The notes beneath the pieces are model-generated. The model did not search any database. It had not been told where the DNA came from and saw nothing but the letters and a program-made list of their open reading frames with translations. Of a DNA stretch of 64,000 nucleotides, positions 37,401 to 46,412 are shown in pieces. The number at the start of each line of letters is the position of its first letter. The first letter of the stretch is position 1. Source of the stretch: Oligoflexia bacterium (GTDB lineage Bacteria > Bdellovibrionota > Bacteriovoracia > Bacteriovoracales > Bacteriovoracaceae); NCBI GenBank assembly GCA_015231955.1, contig JADGAN010000017.1:35535-99534 (forward strand). The letters are read 5' to 3'. Made by a program: the position numbers and the translations under genes.

Positions 37401-37465
37401 CTCGAGAGGAGGGTGGTTAGTGTCAGCAGTGTTTGTAATGTTGGTAATCTTTTTTTCGTTTTCAT
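34451..37465 (-). CDS. Exported leucine-rich-repeat protein
   Basis: The product has about 1004 residues with a signal peptide ending near TYAQ. Two copies of a small Cys-containing domain follow (about residues 20-140), shared with the next gene upstream in the operon. The middle (about 220-850) is SDS22/internalin-type LRRs (LTELILENNKIESVAPLA, LTELDLSNNRVLDCRPL) interrupted by helical inserts with conserved Cys. The C-terminal tail repeats IIIDRPI, encoded by tandem DNA repeats at about 34470-34515. LRRs bind proteins, so an adhesion or recognition role outside the cell is plausible. ATG 37465 has GGAG 8 nt upstream; the frame extends to 37489. Confidence 0.85.
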   Translation of the reverse strand: MKTKKRLPTLQTLLTLTTLLSSVTTYAQTSDLLILENSELGRDYPLLIANGLGYQIHCDTIENEYKVLEGLGFKFSSSTLRHVTSADEVVVKAKPQAQPNLCPASAENEIDLYQSNGKYYMLFRNTHPGSIYVAGCSGLLESLSLDPANAIDSDPTPFFKNRIYNVDCFRGDPVDNLPKSFSEWCIKSDLNAEQKRTVLAMLYSTPEGTGALANKTKCKKAETFLMSLKTLNLSNHALVDLAPLSVLTNLTELILENNKIESVAPLASLPMLLSLKLANNKITDVAGLAALANLTELDLSNNRVLDCRPLSSISKLEKLNLRGNQLTDANLASIAYIDSITILDLSSNQITNPSTLQAMPALTMLDLSSNKITNPEYVSGFAGTTNVKVDANPLSGNSFQAYCLTARSNSTSQISLTVQKLYDAVAASSCKMAETELKKKNTLDLSRKDISNLEVLKFFPQLKTINLEGNQLTDLTSLPSLPELRELNLKDNKIEDIAPLINLPQIDTLTLDGNPIVLNSFEATCVAKAYSAFSSFPEQYRATIDAVFAVTGKNRCLEAFQRVRSMVALDLSSRSLQSIAPLANLTHLKNLILTNNSLSDLSPLYSFNQLESLSIGRNSAINTLSLIPRWPNLRYLDISATAITDITPLRKHPSLSTLLMSDTNIKNISVLWDIPRFQSVTMSGVSPTLADFRDTWVMMRTSASNLQPSGSLETIRVLYQLMEAASVDTRSPDNVLNWARTVTSLNLANKNLTSLAPFGIPNAFSVLTSLDVSNNRIEDLYGLQGAGALTSLSANNNLLNRITEGSIRSLPLTYLNLGFNRLTTGPATVEIGAIRTLGTLHLNNNYLNGDFGAFLGGLTALPETTAIINLQNNQIAAKQWIVTPPRIIGGGGIHVRPDLIGRDNPILRPIEIHPIFFRQGGFKPFAERAKKHLAANQRVGVYILGNPICNELATIADLASDAALKTAMDRACKDSPYRFFPIDPIIIDRPIIIDRPIIRPIVRP

Positions 37466-37569
37466 ATTTTTTGTCTCCGATATCTTCAAAAAAATTAGCG
37501 TTAGCTATTAAAATTTCTGCAAGAAGCATTCCACGTATATAATTGTATGAGTGATTACTGAGGGAATAG

Positions 37570-39645
37570 TTACTCAATAATGTCAAATTTTCCTTCGCCT
37601 CCAAAGAGGTTGCGGTTGTCGCTTTTTAAATCGTTGGTAGGTAGTAAAAAAGCGATAGAGTTATCTTTTTGTGCAAAGTAGGTGATGTAGTCAAAGCCAC
37701 TCACAGAGGCGTATTTGAGCGTAAGCGCATTTGCTTTATTGAGGCGTATTGCGACCGAACCGCGAGATCCAGGTTCGATGTTAGAGATGTTTAAGCGATT
37801 GCAGAAGAGGTCGCTGCGATCGAGGCGAAAAATTTCTCGCCCTTTGAGTTCAAGAGAGTGCAAGGAGATCGCACTATTCAGAGTGGCGCGGATACCTTCT
37901 TGGTCAGAGAGGAGATCACCATTTCGTAGCAGTAATTTTCCTTGTGAAACGACGGCCATCACTTTGCTACTCTGCCAGTGAATATCGCTGGTGGCGTAAA
38001 CTTCTGCTTTGCAGATACGAAGCGGATTGGCACTCTTTTCAATTGTAAGCTGTTCCAAAATGGATTCGCTGTTATCAATATCTAGGATCAGTTCTACTTT
38101 GGCCCCATTCCCCTCTTTGCTCCCATTTGCAAGTGTCAAATTGCGAATGGTGAAATGTTGCAAATCTTTAACGGTGAGGAGTGAACTCTTTTTGTCAAAG
38201 AGGCAAGAGGATCCTGGTGTGGTGTTGCCGGGAGTTGTTGCTAGGGTTAGGGTAAAATTTTCCTCGGCGGGAAGAAGAGTGTTGGCCGTTCCTTTGTGGC
38301 CTAAAATTTCCACTTCACTAAATCCCGACGTGCTATCGATAAAGAGAGGTGTGGCGGTGGTAATCACTCCTTTAAGCAGGAGAGTTAGGCGCTTTTTTCC
38401 ACGGCACTCATTTTGTGCTTTAAGCATGGAAGCGGTGAGGGTCTCACCCTCTTTCAACTGACGAATGCAGTGGTCACTTAAGGGAATGGGACAACGAAAA
38501 AAGATTTCGCCGTTGGTATCAGCGAGAATGGTATTTAAATTGCCAAGCCACTGATTCTTATCTAGGAGTATGGGAGAAAAGTTGGGTCTGGCCTTCATCG
38601 CCGACAAGAGTGGAGCACAAGAGCTGGTAAAGCGAGAGGCCCCGAGGCGGTTTTCAATGCTGCCATCGAGTGCTTTAGTGCGCACAACGGGTGGTAGGGG
38701 AAGCAGTGTAAGCGTGGCATCTTGGCAGCGATCCAGGCAGAGTTGGTTTAGCGGAAATTTGGAGACTTCACTAATAAGATTACTCGGAATTGCTTCAAGC
38801 GAGAGGAGTCCGCTTAGGCCGAACAGTTTTTTTAAGCGATCTTCAATGGCGAGAATCTTTGCCGGGTCGCCCTCCCAGAGTAGGTCGCTAATGGTGGTGC
38901 CATCGATACTTTGAATGGGAAAGAGTGATCGATAATTTTTTCCGTGCAGAGTCTCCTCGTAAGTTGCCAGGTAGATGGTTTCAAAGTTTTCGCCAATGAC
39001 GGCTTCACCTTTGAAGAGTCTCCACTCCCCCGATTTATATTCACGAAGGAGTGTCGCAAGCGCGGCCTGGGGGTCGCTAGGTCCGACTACTTCCCCACTG
39101 CCGCATAAGAGTGGGCGCTCCTCTTTCATGATAGTGTCGTTTGGTTTGCTTTCACCCTGGAGCGCTCCAGGGATGGTAAGGCGCTTTCTTAGATTGAAAG
39201 CATCTTTAAGCCCTTTGCAGGCAGAAGGGATGGAGTAAAAAGTTCCGCTGCTTTTCGGAAACTCAATAAAATACTTTTTTTCAAGGTTAAGATCGATCCA
39301 TAAAGAGGCATCCCATGGAATATCGACATCGCTGGCGGTTCCGGGACAAGGGATACTGGGATTTTTAGTGAGTGAAAAATTTGCTTCGAGATCGAGGAAC
39401 AGCTCTTCTCGTAGTGGGGTGTTGGTCGGGAGATTTAAAAGTTTAATCACCTCGCTGCTCTGTTTGCATCCCTTTAATTCGTAGGCGTGTGTTTGTTGGT
39501 ACTTTACAATGTAGACATCTTCACCAAGGTTACTCACATAGCGACCAATGCTTAAATTGTCGTCGGCAAAAGCTACGTGAGTTAAAAAGGGTAAAAGGGA
39601 TAAAAGGGGTAAGAAGAATAAAGGGACTAAAAATCTTTGAGACAT
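37570..39645 (-). CDS. Exported protein with tandem Cys domain and beta-helix-like region
   Basis: The protein has 691 residues, with a signal peptide (PLFFLPLLSLLPFLTHVAFA). Two copies of the domain also present in the LRR protein lie near residues 30-80 and 110-160 (VYIVKYQQTHAYELKGC; YFIEFPKSSGTFYSIPSAC). The second half has short repeated strands with Asn/Ser turns (FTIRNLTLANGS, LILDIDNSESILEQLTIEKS, RLNISNIEPGSRGSVAIRL) suggesting a right-handed beta-helix. The ATG lies inside the preceding gene, overlapping it by 19 nt. The LRR gene follows after about 105 bp. Function is unknown; a secreted or surface polysaccharide- or protein-binding role is possible. Confidence 0.78.
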   Translation of the reverse strand: MSQRFLVPLFFLPLLSLLPFLTHVAFADDNLSIGRYVSNLGEDVYIVKYQQTHAYELKGCKQSSEVIKLLNLPTNTPLREELFLDLEANFSLTKNPSIPCPGTASDVDIPWDASLWIDLNLEKKYFIEFPKSSGTFYSIPSACKGLKDAFNLRKRLTIPGALQGESKPNDTIMKEERPLLCGSGEVVGPSDPQAALATLLREYKSGEWRLFKGEAVIGENFETIYLATYEETLHGKNYRSLFPIQSIDGTTISDLLWEGDPAKILAIEDRLKKLFGLSGLLSLEAIPSNLISEVSKFPLNQLCLDRCQDATLTLLPLPPVVRTKALDGSIENRLGASRFTSSCAPLLSAMKARPNFSPILLDKNQWLGNLNTILADTNGEIFFRCPIPLSDHCIRQLKEGETLTASMLKAQNECRGKKRLTLLLKGVITTATPLFIDSTSGFSEVEILGHKGTANTLLPAEENFTLTLATTPGNTTPGSSCLFDKKSSLLTVKDLQHFTIRNLTLANGSKEGNGAKVELILDIDNSESILEQLTIEKSANPLRICKAEVYATSDIHWQSSKVMAVVSQGKLLLRNGDLLSDQEGIRATLNSAISLHSLELKGREIFRLDRSDLFCNRLNISNIEPGSRGSVAIRLNKANALTLKYASVSGFDYITYFAQKDNSIAFLLPTNDLKSDNRNLFGGEGKFDIIE

Positions 39646-41024
39646 ACTGTCGACTCCTCTTTTGAAATTCCTATCTTAGCGTAGGCAGCAGGAAGACCGG
39701 CGCTTTGACAAATTTCTAAAACTGTTTTTTGTTGAGTGCTGCCATTAAAATTGGCGACTACCACACCGCTGCGCCAACTGTTTCCATCCATAGCAATGCA
39801 TAGGGGGTTGTTATTCATGCTGGGCTTACGACAAAGGCGCACGATTTGTGGTAGATTCTTTTTATTTAAAAGTTCACAAAAGTAAACTTTGCAAATGGTG
39901 TTTACCTGTTTTTTATAGGCGCTATCGCTATTGGCGACAATTTTGATATCAGAGAGCAGTTGTTGCATTTTAGGAATGATACTGCCAGTGGTGATACGGT
40001 TTAATTCACCAAAGAGTTCAATGTTACTGCGCTCTTTAATTTTCGGGAGCAGATCGACGTTGTTCACACCATCGCTCATGATAAAGAGGCCACCCTTCCA
40101 GCGGTCATACTCATCTAAAATACTTTGGGAGAGCAACACCGACATCTTATAATCGGCAACAATCTTATCCAGGCGTGAATCGCGAGCAGTGACGTAAGTT
40201 TTATAGAGCGCTTTATACTGCTCATTTAAGGGGGCCGCTTTGCTGGCAATTTCAGTGATACGTTTGTTAGCGCTGCTGATAAGCCCTTTAGCACGATCCA
40301 CTTTTCTTGCAAACATGGCACTCACAGGACTTTCAGCGCCAATGAAATACTTTTTAATCACTTCGTCGGTGGCCTTTTTTACCACGTTTTCAATTTCGGT
40401 ATCACTCATATTGGTGATGATCCCACACTCGGAGTTAAGCGAAGGATCGAGCACGCCACTAGGAGCGTAGCAGCTGCTCATCTCATTGATGCGGTCTTTG
40501 AGTGTGAAGGCGGGAATATGCTCACTGGTGAGCGCTTCATAATCGAAGTAGGCGTGCTCCCAATTGACATCGGAAAAACTGGCAATGGCCATGCGTCGTT
40601 CACGACAAAAGCGCGCTTTATCGATTAAACTTTTAAGTCCCGAGGTTTTATATTTTTGGAAAAAAAGTCCTGCCTGACGACAATGGAGTAGCCCTTCGAG
40701 CAGGGCCGCAAAATTTTGTTTTACCGGAGGAAGACCCGCCTTTTGATTCTCTTGTAGCAGGTTGATCGCGGCCTCATTTATTCTCTCATCACGGCCTTGA
40801 TAGTTGTTATGAAAGATGCAAACGGCGCGGTGAAATTTTTGCTCGCGTCCCTTGGGAAACTGCTCTAAGGCACAAACGGAGGGCCTAACTTTTTCTAGCA
40901 TCACTGTGTAGGTTTCAAGTCCCCCATAGGTGAAGTCGGTGGCCTTTGCAGTATCAAAAGCAAAACTAAGCGCTATCAAGAGGAGAAGAATGGTGATTTT
41001 TTTAGTTGTATTATTATTCATCAT
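39627..41024 (-). CDS. Exported Cys-rich helical protein, unknown function
   Basis: A 465-residue product whose signal peptide ends near AKA. The mature protein has at least ten cysteines, often spaced along helices (SVCALEQF, AVCIFHN, LLHCRQAG, RFCRERRMA, MSSCYAP, NTICKVYFCELL, IVRLCRKP, EICQSAG), consistent with a disulfide-stabilised helical bundle in the periplasm or outside. It starts 20 bp after the coiled-coil gene and its 3' end overlaps the next gene. I recognise no family. Confidence 0.78.
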   Translation of the reverse strand: MMNNNTTKKITILLLLIALSFAFDTAKATDFTYGGLETYTVMLEKVRPSVCALEQFPKGREQKFHRAVCIFHNNYQGRDERINEAAINLLQENQKAGLPPVKQNFAALLEGLLHCRQAGLFFQKYKTSGLKSLIDKARFCRERRMAIASFSDVNWEHAYFDYEALTSEHIPAFTLKDRINEMSSCYAPSGVLDPSLNSECGIITNMSDTEIENVVKKATDEVIKKYFIGAESPVSAMFARKVDRAKGLISSANKRITEIASKAAPLNEQYKALYKTYVTARDSRLDKIVADYKMSVLLSQSILDEYDRWKGGLFIMSDGVNNVDLLPKIKERSNIELFGELNRITTGSIIPKMQQLLSDIKIVANSDSAYKKQVNTICKVYFCELLNKKNLPQIVRLCRKPSMNNNPLCIAMDGNSWRSGVVVANFNGSTQQKTVLEICQSAGLPAAYAKIGISKEESTVCLKDF

Positions 41025-41044
41025 AAAGTTAATCCTACTTTAAA

Positions 41045-44000
41045 TTAAATTGCAGAGGAGTAGATCACGTAAAAAGTAAAGACCGCATCCTCAAAACCAC
41101 AACGACTAGGCCTGCGAATCAGTTCATACGTCCCAATCAGCGGTGCGCCCATAAAGGGAAGAATAGCGCTGGTGTCATTGATGGGACCTGGAAGTTGTGG
41201 GAAATTCCTCACATTAAAGCGTCCCTCCCAATAATCGAGAATGGAGTTTACCCGATCTTGAGCAGTTGCTAGGTTGTAGAAGGGAATCACATAACTGCGT
41301 GCAGGGCCAGTCACCAGTGTTGGTACCACCTCGGTGGAATTTTCGGAAATGTTGTTAAAGACCATACCGCTTCCTTTGTGAATCAGTTGCACACTATTTC
41401 TCACATCTCCACTACAGGTGTACTGAACTCCAACCAAGAGATCGACGATAGTGAGGTTGCGACTGACAGTGAACTTTTCATTATTCCAAAGACTAAAGTA
41501 TCCCCGTTCCGCCATCATCTCATCGCTTAAGACATTCGGGGAAAATTCAAACTTCACATGACCATTTTTAGAAAAGGCACGTGTAAAACCACTAGTAGAG
41601 GGCACTACAATTTCTGCAACCTCAATGTTAATCTGCTTCTCATTAAAGAAGCGTGAGCGGATAATATTGTTAACCATGTCGGTAAGACCAGCGGCGTTTT
41701 TTACATAGGGGGAGGTCTCCTTGGATAGGCCATCGGGACCAGTTAGCGCTAAGACAGTGTTGTAGCGCTTTCGCATCAGATTTAAGAGGAGGTTTGCATG
41801 TTCGAGCTCGCGGCGCTTGCTACTTAAATATTCGGGAAGTCCACGAGTGATCTCGGCAATCTTCTCTTCGCTAGCGATAAAGAGGTTTTTCTTCTCATCA
41901 GCATCATCGATTTTGGAAACTAAGGTTAATAGCTCCTCTTGCTCTTTGTTGACTGCTTTGGCGGTATCCTCCTGCACCTGTAAAATCTTTGCTTGCAGCT
42001 CTTTATTTTTAAGCCCCACCTCAGCACTCTTCTTTAAAATATCGACGAGCTCTTCGGTCGCGCCAGGTTCACTTTTAAGCCTGCTCTCGACTAGTTCCAG
42101 CTCATTGTCGGTAAGTGCTAACATCGCACCTTTTTGCCGCTCTCGTAATTCATTAATCACATTGGTCACCTGATCGGAAGCGCTTGCCAGCACCTCCACT
42201 TCACCTTTGGTGGAGTTGACACGTTCGATGCGCTTGTTGATGGAATCAATAATTTTAAAGACGTCGTTGTTATCATCCACCAGTTGGTTGCGCTGGGTGT
42301 TTAAATGTTCCATTTGTGATCCAATAATTTTTATCTCATCTAAAGCTAGGGCGATCCCATGCTCTTGCGCCGAGATTTCATAGGAGAGGAGATCATTTTG
42401 GGATGCCTCTAAATTGATGGTAGCGATCAGGCGGCGATGTTCGGCATTTAAAGCCGCTACACGCTGATCAATGGTGCGAATGTCGTTTTTGCAATCAAAG
42501 TCGGCCAGCTGCTCTTGCAAATAGAGGTCTTGAATTTCACTTTTAGTCATGCTGATTCTTCCCGCAAGTTCAAAGTGGGCGCGATGAAGTGCTAGCGACT
42601 TTGCAGTTAAATCTACGTCGATGGTACCGACAGCTCGCTCGAGCGATTTGATTTCACGATTTAACTTTTCAATCTCTCGCATCTGCTCGATCTGCAACTT
42701 GCCCATTTGGAAGAGAGAGGCCAGAAAGCCACGTACCGATTCCAGTTTTGCTTGTACAGCTCGTGCAGTATCGATCTCCGTGGAGGTACCAGAGGACATC
42801 CCTTGCACATGCACGGTGGTTTTCGGAATGGCCGCTGACAACATCACCGCCATCTCTGCCGCGGCCAAGACAACATCAAAAGTTTTGGTACTGTTGACAA
42901 GAGCATCCAGTGCACCACTGAGATCGTTGATGCTTTTTTGTAAATTTTTAATTCGCTCTTGCAGGTCCTCTTTGTTCCTTTGCGAGCGTAAAATCTCTTG
43001 ATCCCAAATCTGTTTTGCAAACTCACGCTCATTTGCTTTGAAGTCGGCGCAGTTGACGGAAGCCAGTTCGGCATCGAGTTTTGTTGTTAGTGTCGGATCG
43101 CTACCAATATTGGTATCTTTGTAGACAAGCGATGCAGGCAGAGGCATTCCCCCCGGCACTGCTTTTAAATCGTTAGAGTCGGCACTGCCCATCACACACT
43201 TGACTAAGAAGGCGCGTGCGCTTACTTTTTGTTGTAACATTTTTGAGCGAAGCCCACTATTACCATCAGGGCCACACATCTTTTCCGTATAGGCGCGAAG
43301 AGTGAATGCTGGCGTACTGCTGCTACAAGCACTCTCTCCAGAGATGGGAGTAAAAGGCATGACCACAGCTTCTCCAACGTAACTCAGCTCCTCTTCAATT
43401 TGACAAATTCCTTGGCGGGTGACTTCGCGGCGCTGGCGGTAGAGCTCATTTTTACGGTAGGTAATCTCTTCGATGCGTTTATTCATTTCGGCAATTCGTT
43501 GGTTGGCCATCTCAATGGAGATTTTCTTTTGATCCTCCTCCAGCTTTATTTGCTCGAGGCGATTATCGTTGCGTTTCTTTTGGCGGTCGTAATCGGTGAT
43601 CTGAGCGCGCAAGCTCTCGATTTGTACGTCGAGATTCATCTGGGTTAATTTCCAGTTGAGTAGCCATCTTAACTCATTTCGCTTCTCCATCTCTGCCTCT
43701 TTACTCATGATGATCAAGTCATTCTCTTTTTTGAGAAGCAGTGATTGGCGGCGATTTTGTAGCTCCTCCAATTTTCGTGTCAGTTCCAACTCCAGTTGGC
43801 GAATGCGACTGCGATACTCGTAACTGTCGCGCTCCCCTTCGAGGCGATTCATATCTTTGCTGATGGAGGCACTATACTCTTTGGCAAGGCCTTCAAGTTT
43901 TCCAATACGATGAGCGATCAAGTTGGTTTGTTGACTCTTGATTACGCGGTTTTCGTCGATCTGCCTGGTGTTCTCCCCTTGTTTGTTGCGATACCACTGT

Positions 44001-44968
44001 TCCACCATACTTTGCACATAACTTTCAACTTGTAAGAGCGAATCTTTCACTCGCTCCAGCTCATTTTTTAAGTCGTCAAAATTGATCGAGGTAAATTGAT
44101 CGGGATCGATATTTAAGTAAAGCAGACCTTGGTTTATCGAGTTTAAGCGTGTCTTGGCATCGCTTTCGAGCACTAAGAGATCGGTACGAAGGTCGTCGTA
44201 GCTTGTATCCCCAGGAATGTCCGATTTGGCCTCGATAATCGCCCAACTGGCCTGCTCATAAAAAACTTTTGCTCTGGTCATGTTGGGATCACCATTTCTC
44301 CCAGGATCACCCGGAATGCCTACGCTCTCGCTTAAGAGGTATCCTAGGCGTTTTGCGCGCGCTTCAGAAACGGTTTGATACCAGATATCGCCAGTCACCA
44401 GCAGCAGACGAATTTTAAGAGAGTAGAGCATATTCATCTGGCGATAATATTCACGAAGGTTGTTGCTTGCTTGTTGACGCCCAATCACTTGAAAAGCGCG
44501 ATCTAAAATTGCTAATCCCTGTTCTGCATGTTTTTGCAATTCTGCAGGAGCAAGCGGAGTATTGTTGCGATTGACACCGCTTGAGGTGGCAAGATAGGGG
44601 AAGTCACTGGCCATAAAGAGGTGATAGCGTGCAAGTTGCAAGTGGCAGTCGTAGTTGCAAACCAGTGCTAGCTTACCACCAGTGGCATCACTGCTGCCAC
44701 TGCTGCCGCTGCTACTATCGCCGCCACAAGAGCGAAGAAAGTTTTTAAGCTCCACGCTGAGATCACCCATGTAGTTGACGTCGGCGCGGAAGTTGGCAAT
44801 CTTTAAGAGCGTCGTGAGTGAGTTTGCCTTTTGAACGGCCTGATCAAGTGGCAATTGGCCACAATCATCCGGGGCCGCGAGCAGCGTTGCTACTGTTGCT
44901 ACTTGTACGGGTAATGCCAGTAATAATAGGGTTGTCGTTAGTAAAATTTTTTTGATCTTTATATTCAT
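41045..44968 (-). CDS. Giant exported coiled-coil protein
   Basis: The product has 1307 residues. The signal peptide (ILLTTTLLLLALPVQVATVATLLA) is followed by a helical, TPR-like N-terminal part, a long coiled coil at about 310-540 (MEKRNELRWLLNWKLTQMNL), a Cys-containing insert near 540-640, a second long coiled coil at about 660-1090, and a C-terminal beta-rich domain of about 200 residues with two Cys (QYTCSGDV, RRPSRCGF). It is reminiscent of periplasmic bridging or tubular proteins, but I recognise no family. It lies 4 bp after the 466-residue gene and 20 bp before the next, so it is within one operon. Confidence 0.82.
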   Translation of the reverse strand: MNIKIKKILLTTTLLLLALPVQVATVATLLAAPDDCGQLPLDQAVQKANSLTTLLKIANFRADVNYMGDLSVELKNFLRSCGGDSSSGSSGSSDATGGKLALVCNYDCHLQLARYHLFMASDFPYLATSSGVNRNNTPLAPAELQKHAEQGLAILDRAFQVIGRQQASNNLREYYRQMNMLYSLKIRLLLVTGDIWYQTVSEARAKRLGYLLSESVGIPGDPGRNGDPNMTRAKVFYEQASWAIIEAKSDIPGDTSYDDLRTDLLVLESDAKTRLNSINQGLLYLNIDPDQFTSINFDDLKNELERVKDSLLQVESYVQSMVEQWYRNKQGENTRQIDENRVIKSQQTNLIAHRIGKLEGLAKEYSASISKDMNRLEGERDSYEYRSRIRQLELELTRKLEELQNRRQSLLLKKENDLIIMSKEAEMEKRNELRWLLNWKLTQMNLDVQIESLRAQITDYDRQKKRNDNRLEQIKLEEDQKKISIEMANQRIAEMNKRIEEITYRKNELYRQRREVTRQGICQIEEELSYVGEAVVMPFTPISGESACSSSTPAFTLRAYTEKMCGPDGNSGLRSKMLQQKVSARAFLVKCVMGSADSNDLKAVPGGMPLPASLVYKDTNIGSDPTLTTKLDAELASVNCADFKANEREFAKQIWDQEILRSQRNKEDLQERIKNLQKSINDLSGALDALVNSTKTFDVVLAAAEMAVMLSAAIPKTTVHVQGMSSGTSTEIDTARAVQAKLESVRGFLASLFQMGKLQIEQMREIEKLNREIKSLERAVGTIDVDLTAKSLALHRAHFELAGRISMTKSEIQDLYLQEQLADFDCKNDIRTIDQRVAALNAEHRRLIATINLEASQNDLLSYEISAQEHGIALALDEIKIIGSQMEHLNTQRNQLVDDNNDVFKIIDSINKRIERVNSTKGEVEVLASASDQVTNVINELRERQKGAMLALTDNELELVESRLKSEPGATEELVDILKKSAEVGLKNKELQAKILQVQEDTAKAVNKEQEELLTLVSKIDDADEKKNLFIASEEKIAEITRGLPEYLSSKRRELEHANLLLNLMRKRYNTVLALTGPDGLSKETSPYVKNAAGLTDMVNNIIRSRFFNEKQINIEVAEIVVPSTSGFTRAFSKNGHVKFEFSPNVLSDEMMAERGYFSLWNNEKFTVSRNLTIVDLLVGVQYTCSGDVRNSVQLIHKGSGMVFNNISENSTEVVPTLVTGPARSYVIPFYNLATAQDRVNSILDYWEGRFNVRNFPQLPGPINDTSAILPFMGAPLIGTYELIRRPSRCGFEDAVFTFYVIYSSAI

Positions 44969-44972
44969 GTTA

Positions 44973-46373
44973 TTATGGTCCCTTTAAGTATTCAATGGAG
45001 ATCTCATTCACAAAATTGGCAAAGCTGCTCCAAATTTTTTGCACTGGAGTTGGTTTTTTTAAATCCTTCACCATCTTGGTGGCCTCATCGATGCAAAGGT
45101 CATAAGGCTCCATGATGTACCTCATGAGTGTTCCCGTATCTTCACCACTTAAATTGATACTTTGTAGTCGTGGCACCATCTGTTCACACACTGCCAATTT
45201 TGTACGATAGAGAGGAAGCTCACTAGAGCGTGAGAGCAGTGAGAGTTCACCTATGCCTAAGCGAATCTCATCAAAGACTTTTTTCGTCTGGTTGATTCCA
45301 CTTTCAAGTTCTTTCGATCCTCCAGCACTCTCTTTTAACTTATCCAAATCCACTTCGTTTAATCTTCCCAGCAGTGTTTGTTCTTTGAGCATATCGTTTT
45401 GAACCATGAGGAGGTTTGCCTTAACATTTTGAAGGGTGTCCACAAAGACCATCACATCATTAGAGAGGATTTCGACTTTATTCATATCGTTGACCACCGC
45501 TTGAAATTCACTTTTGGCGAGAGTTAAAAGTTTAATGGTGTCTTCAACTTGTTTGTGTACCTCTTGGTAAATTTGTTCATCGACTAAGGCCTGGATCTTC
45601 TTCTTTACCTCTCCGCGAGTGACCACTGGTCGTACATTGCAAACCACCTGCTTTAAGATATCAGCTCCTATGCGCTCATTGATGTTTTCATAGATCGACC
45701 ACAAAGGGCGCCACTCTGGTAAAAGATCACGCTCACCAATAGTTTGTAGCATTCCTTGCTGTAGCTCCTGTGCTCGCTGAAAGCGGTCACACTTCTTTTC
45801 AAAACTATTTTCTGCAAAATAGCGAAGAGTATTGATGAGGTAGAGTTCGAGTACAACGCTGCGATAGCGCCGTGTAAGTTCATCCACCTCTGCCGGCAGA
45901 TCAGTGGACATTGGTGCAAATTTAAGGTAGCGACTCAAAAAAATCTCAAGCAGCGGAAGGCGCGCATAGAGTTTCGCCGCCACACCACTGGGAATGGGGA
46001 CTACTGGAAAGGCATTCATCTTCTTCTCGGAGGATGAACCACCGTCATCACCACTTTCGCCACCTCCAATACGTTCACCAACGATCATGCCTTCAAAGGG
46101 AAGATCGTCGCCCATGGTTGCGGCCTCCTCTGCCCCTGAGATGGGCAGCACTGGATTAAATTTTTCACTACGGACTTCGATCTCTCGAAACCACTCTGTA
46201 TCGGGGGCCGCGTTTCTAAAGTTACTATTCCAGTAAGTATTTAGTTTATCCATGGGATAGTAGCTTTCCAGGATGGAGGCAAAACTGAGAGAGGGCAGGG
46301 AACTTAAAAGCAGAAGAAAAAATTTTATTTTGTTCATATTTATTTTCATTTTCATTTTCATACTCATATTCAT
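44973..46373 (-). CDS. Exported helical protein, unknown function
   Basis: A 466-residue product. The start region MNMSMKMKMKINMNKI comes from an ATTTTC-type hexanucleotide repeat, so the n-region of the signal peptide could change length by slippage; several ATG codons in it could initiate. The core FFLLLLSSLPSLSFAS then leads to a helical protein with a coiled coil at about 265-380 and several cysteines (CDRFQRA, VVCNVRP, AVCEQM, YDLCIDE). It is 39 bp downstream of the 383-residue gene and 4 bp upstream of the giant coiled-coil gene. I recognise no family. Confidence 0.78.
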   Translation of the reverse strand: MNMSMKMKMKINMNKIKFFLLLLSSLPSLSFASILESYYPMDKLNTYWNSNFRNAAPDTEWFREIEVRSEKFNPVLPISGAEEAATMGDDLPFEGMIVGERIGGGESGDDGGSSSEKKMNAFPVVPIPSGVAAKLYARLPLLEIFLSRYLKFAPMSTDLPAEVDELTRRYRSVVLELYLINTLRYFAENSFEKKCDRFQRAQELQQGMLQTIGERDLLPEWRPLWSIYENINERIGADILKQVVCNVRPVVTRGEVKKKIQALVDEQIYQEVHKQVEDTIKLLTLAKSEFQAVVNDMNKVEILSNDVMVFVDTLQNVKANLLMVQNDMLKEQTLLGRLNEVDLDKLKESAGGSKELESGINQTKKVFDEIRLGIGELSLLSRSSELPLYRTKLAVCEQMVPRLQSINLSGEDTGTLMRYIMEPYDLCIDEATKMVKDLKKPTPVQKIWSSFANFVNEISIEYLKGP

Positions 46374-46412
46374 ATGGAAAGTTGCTCCTCTACGCTAACA
46401 GCTATTCGATGT

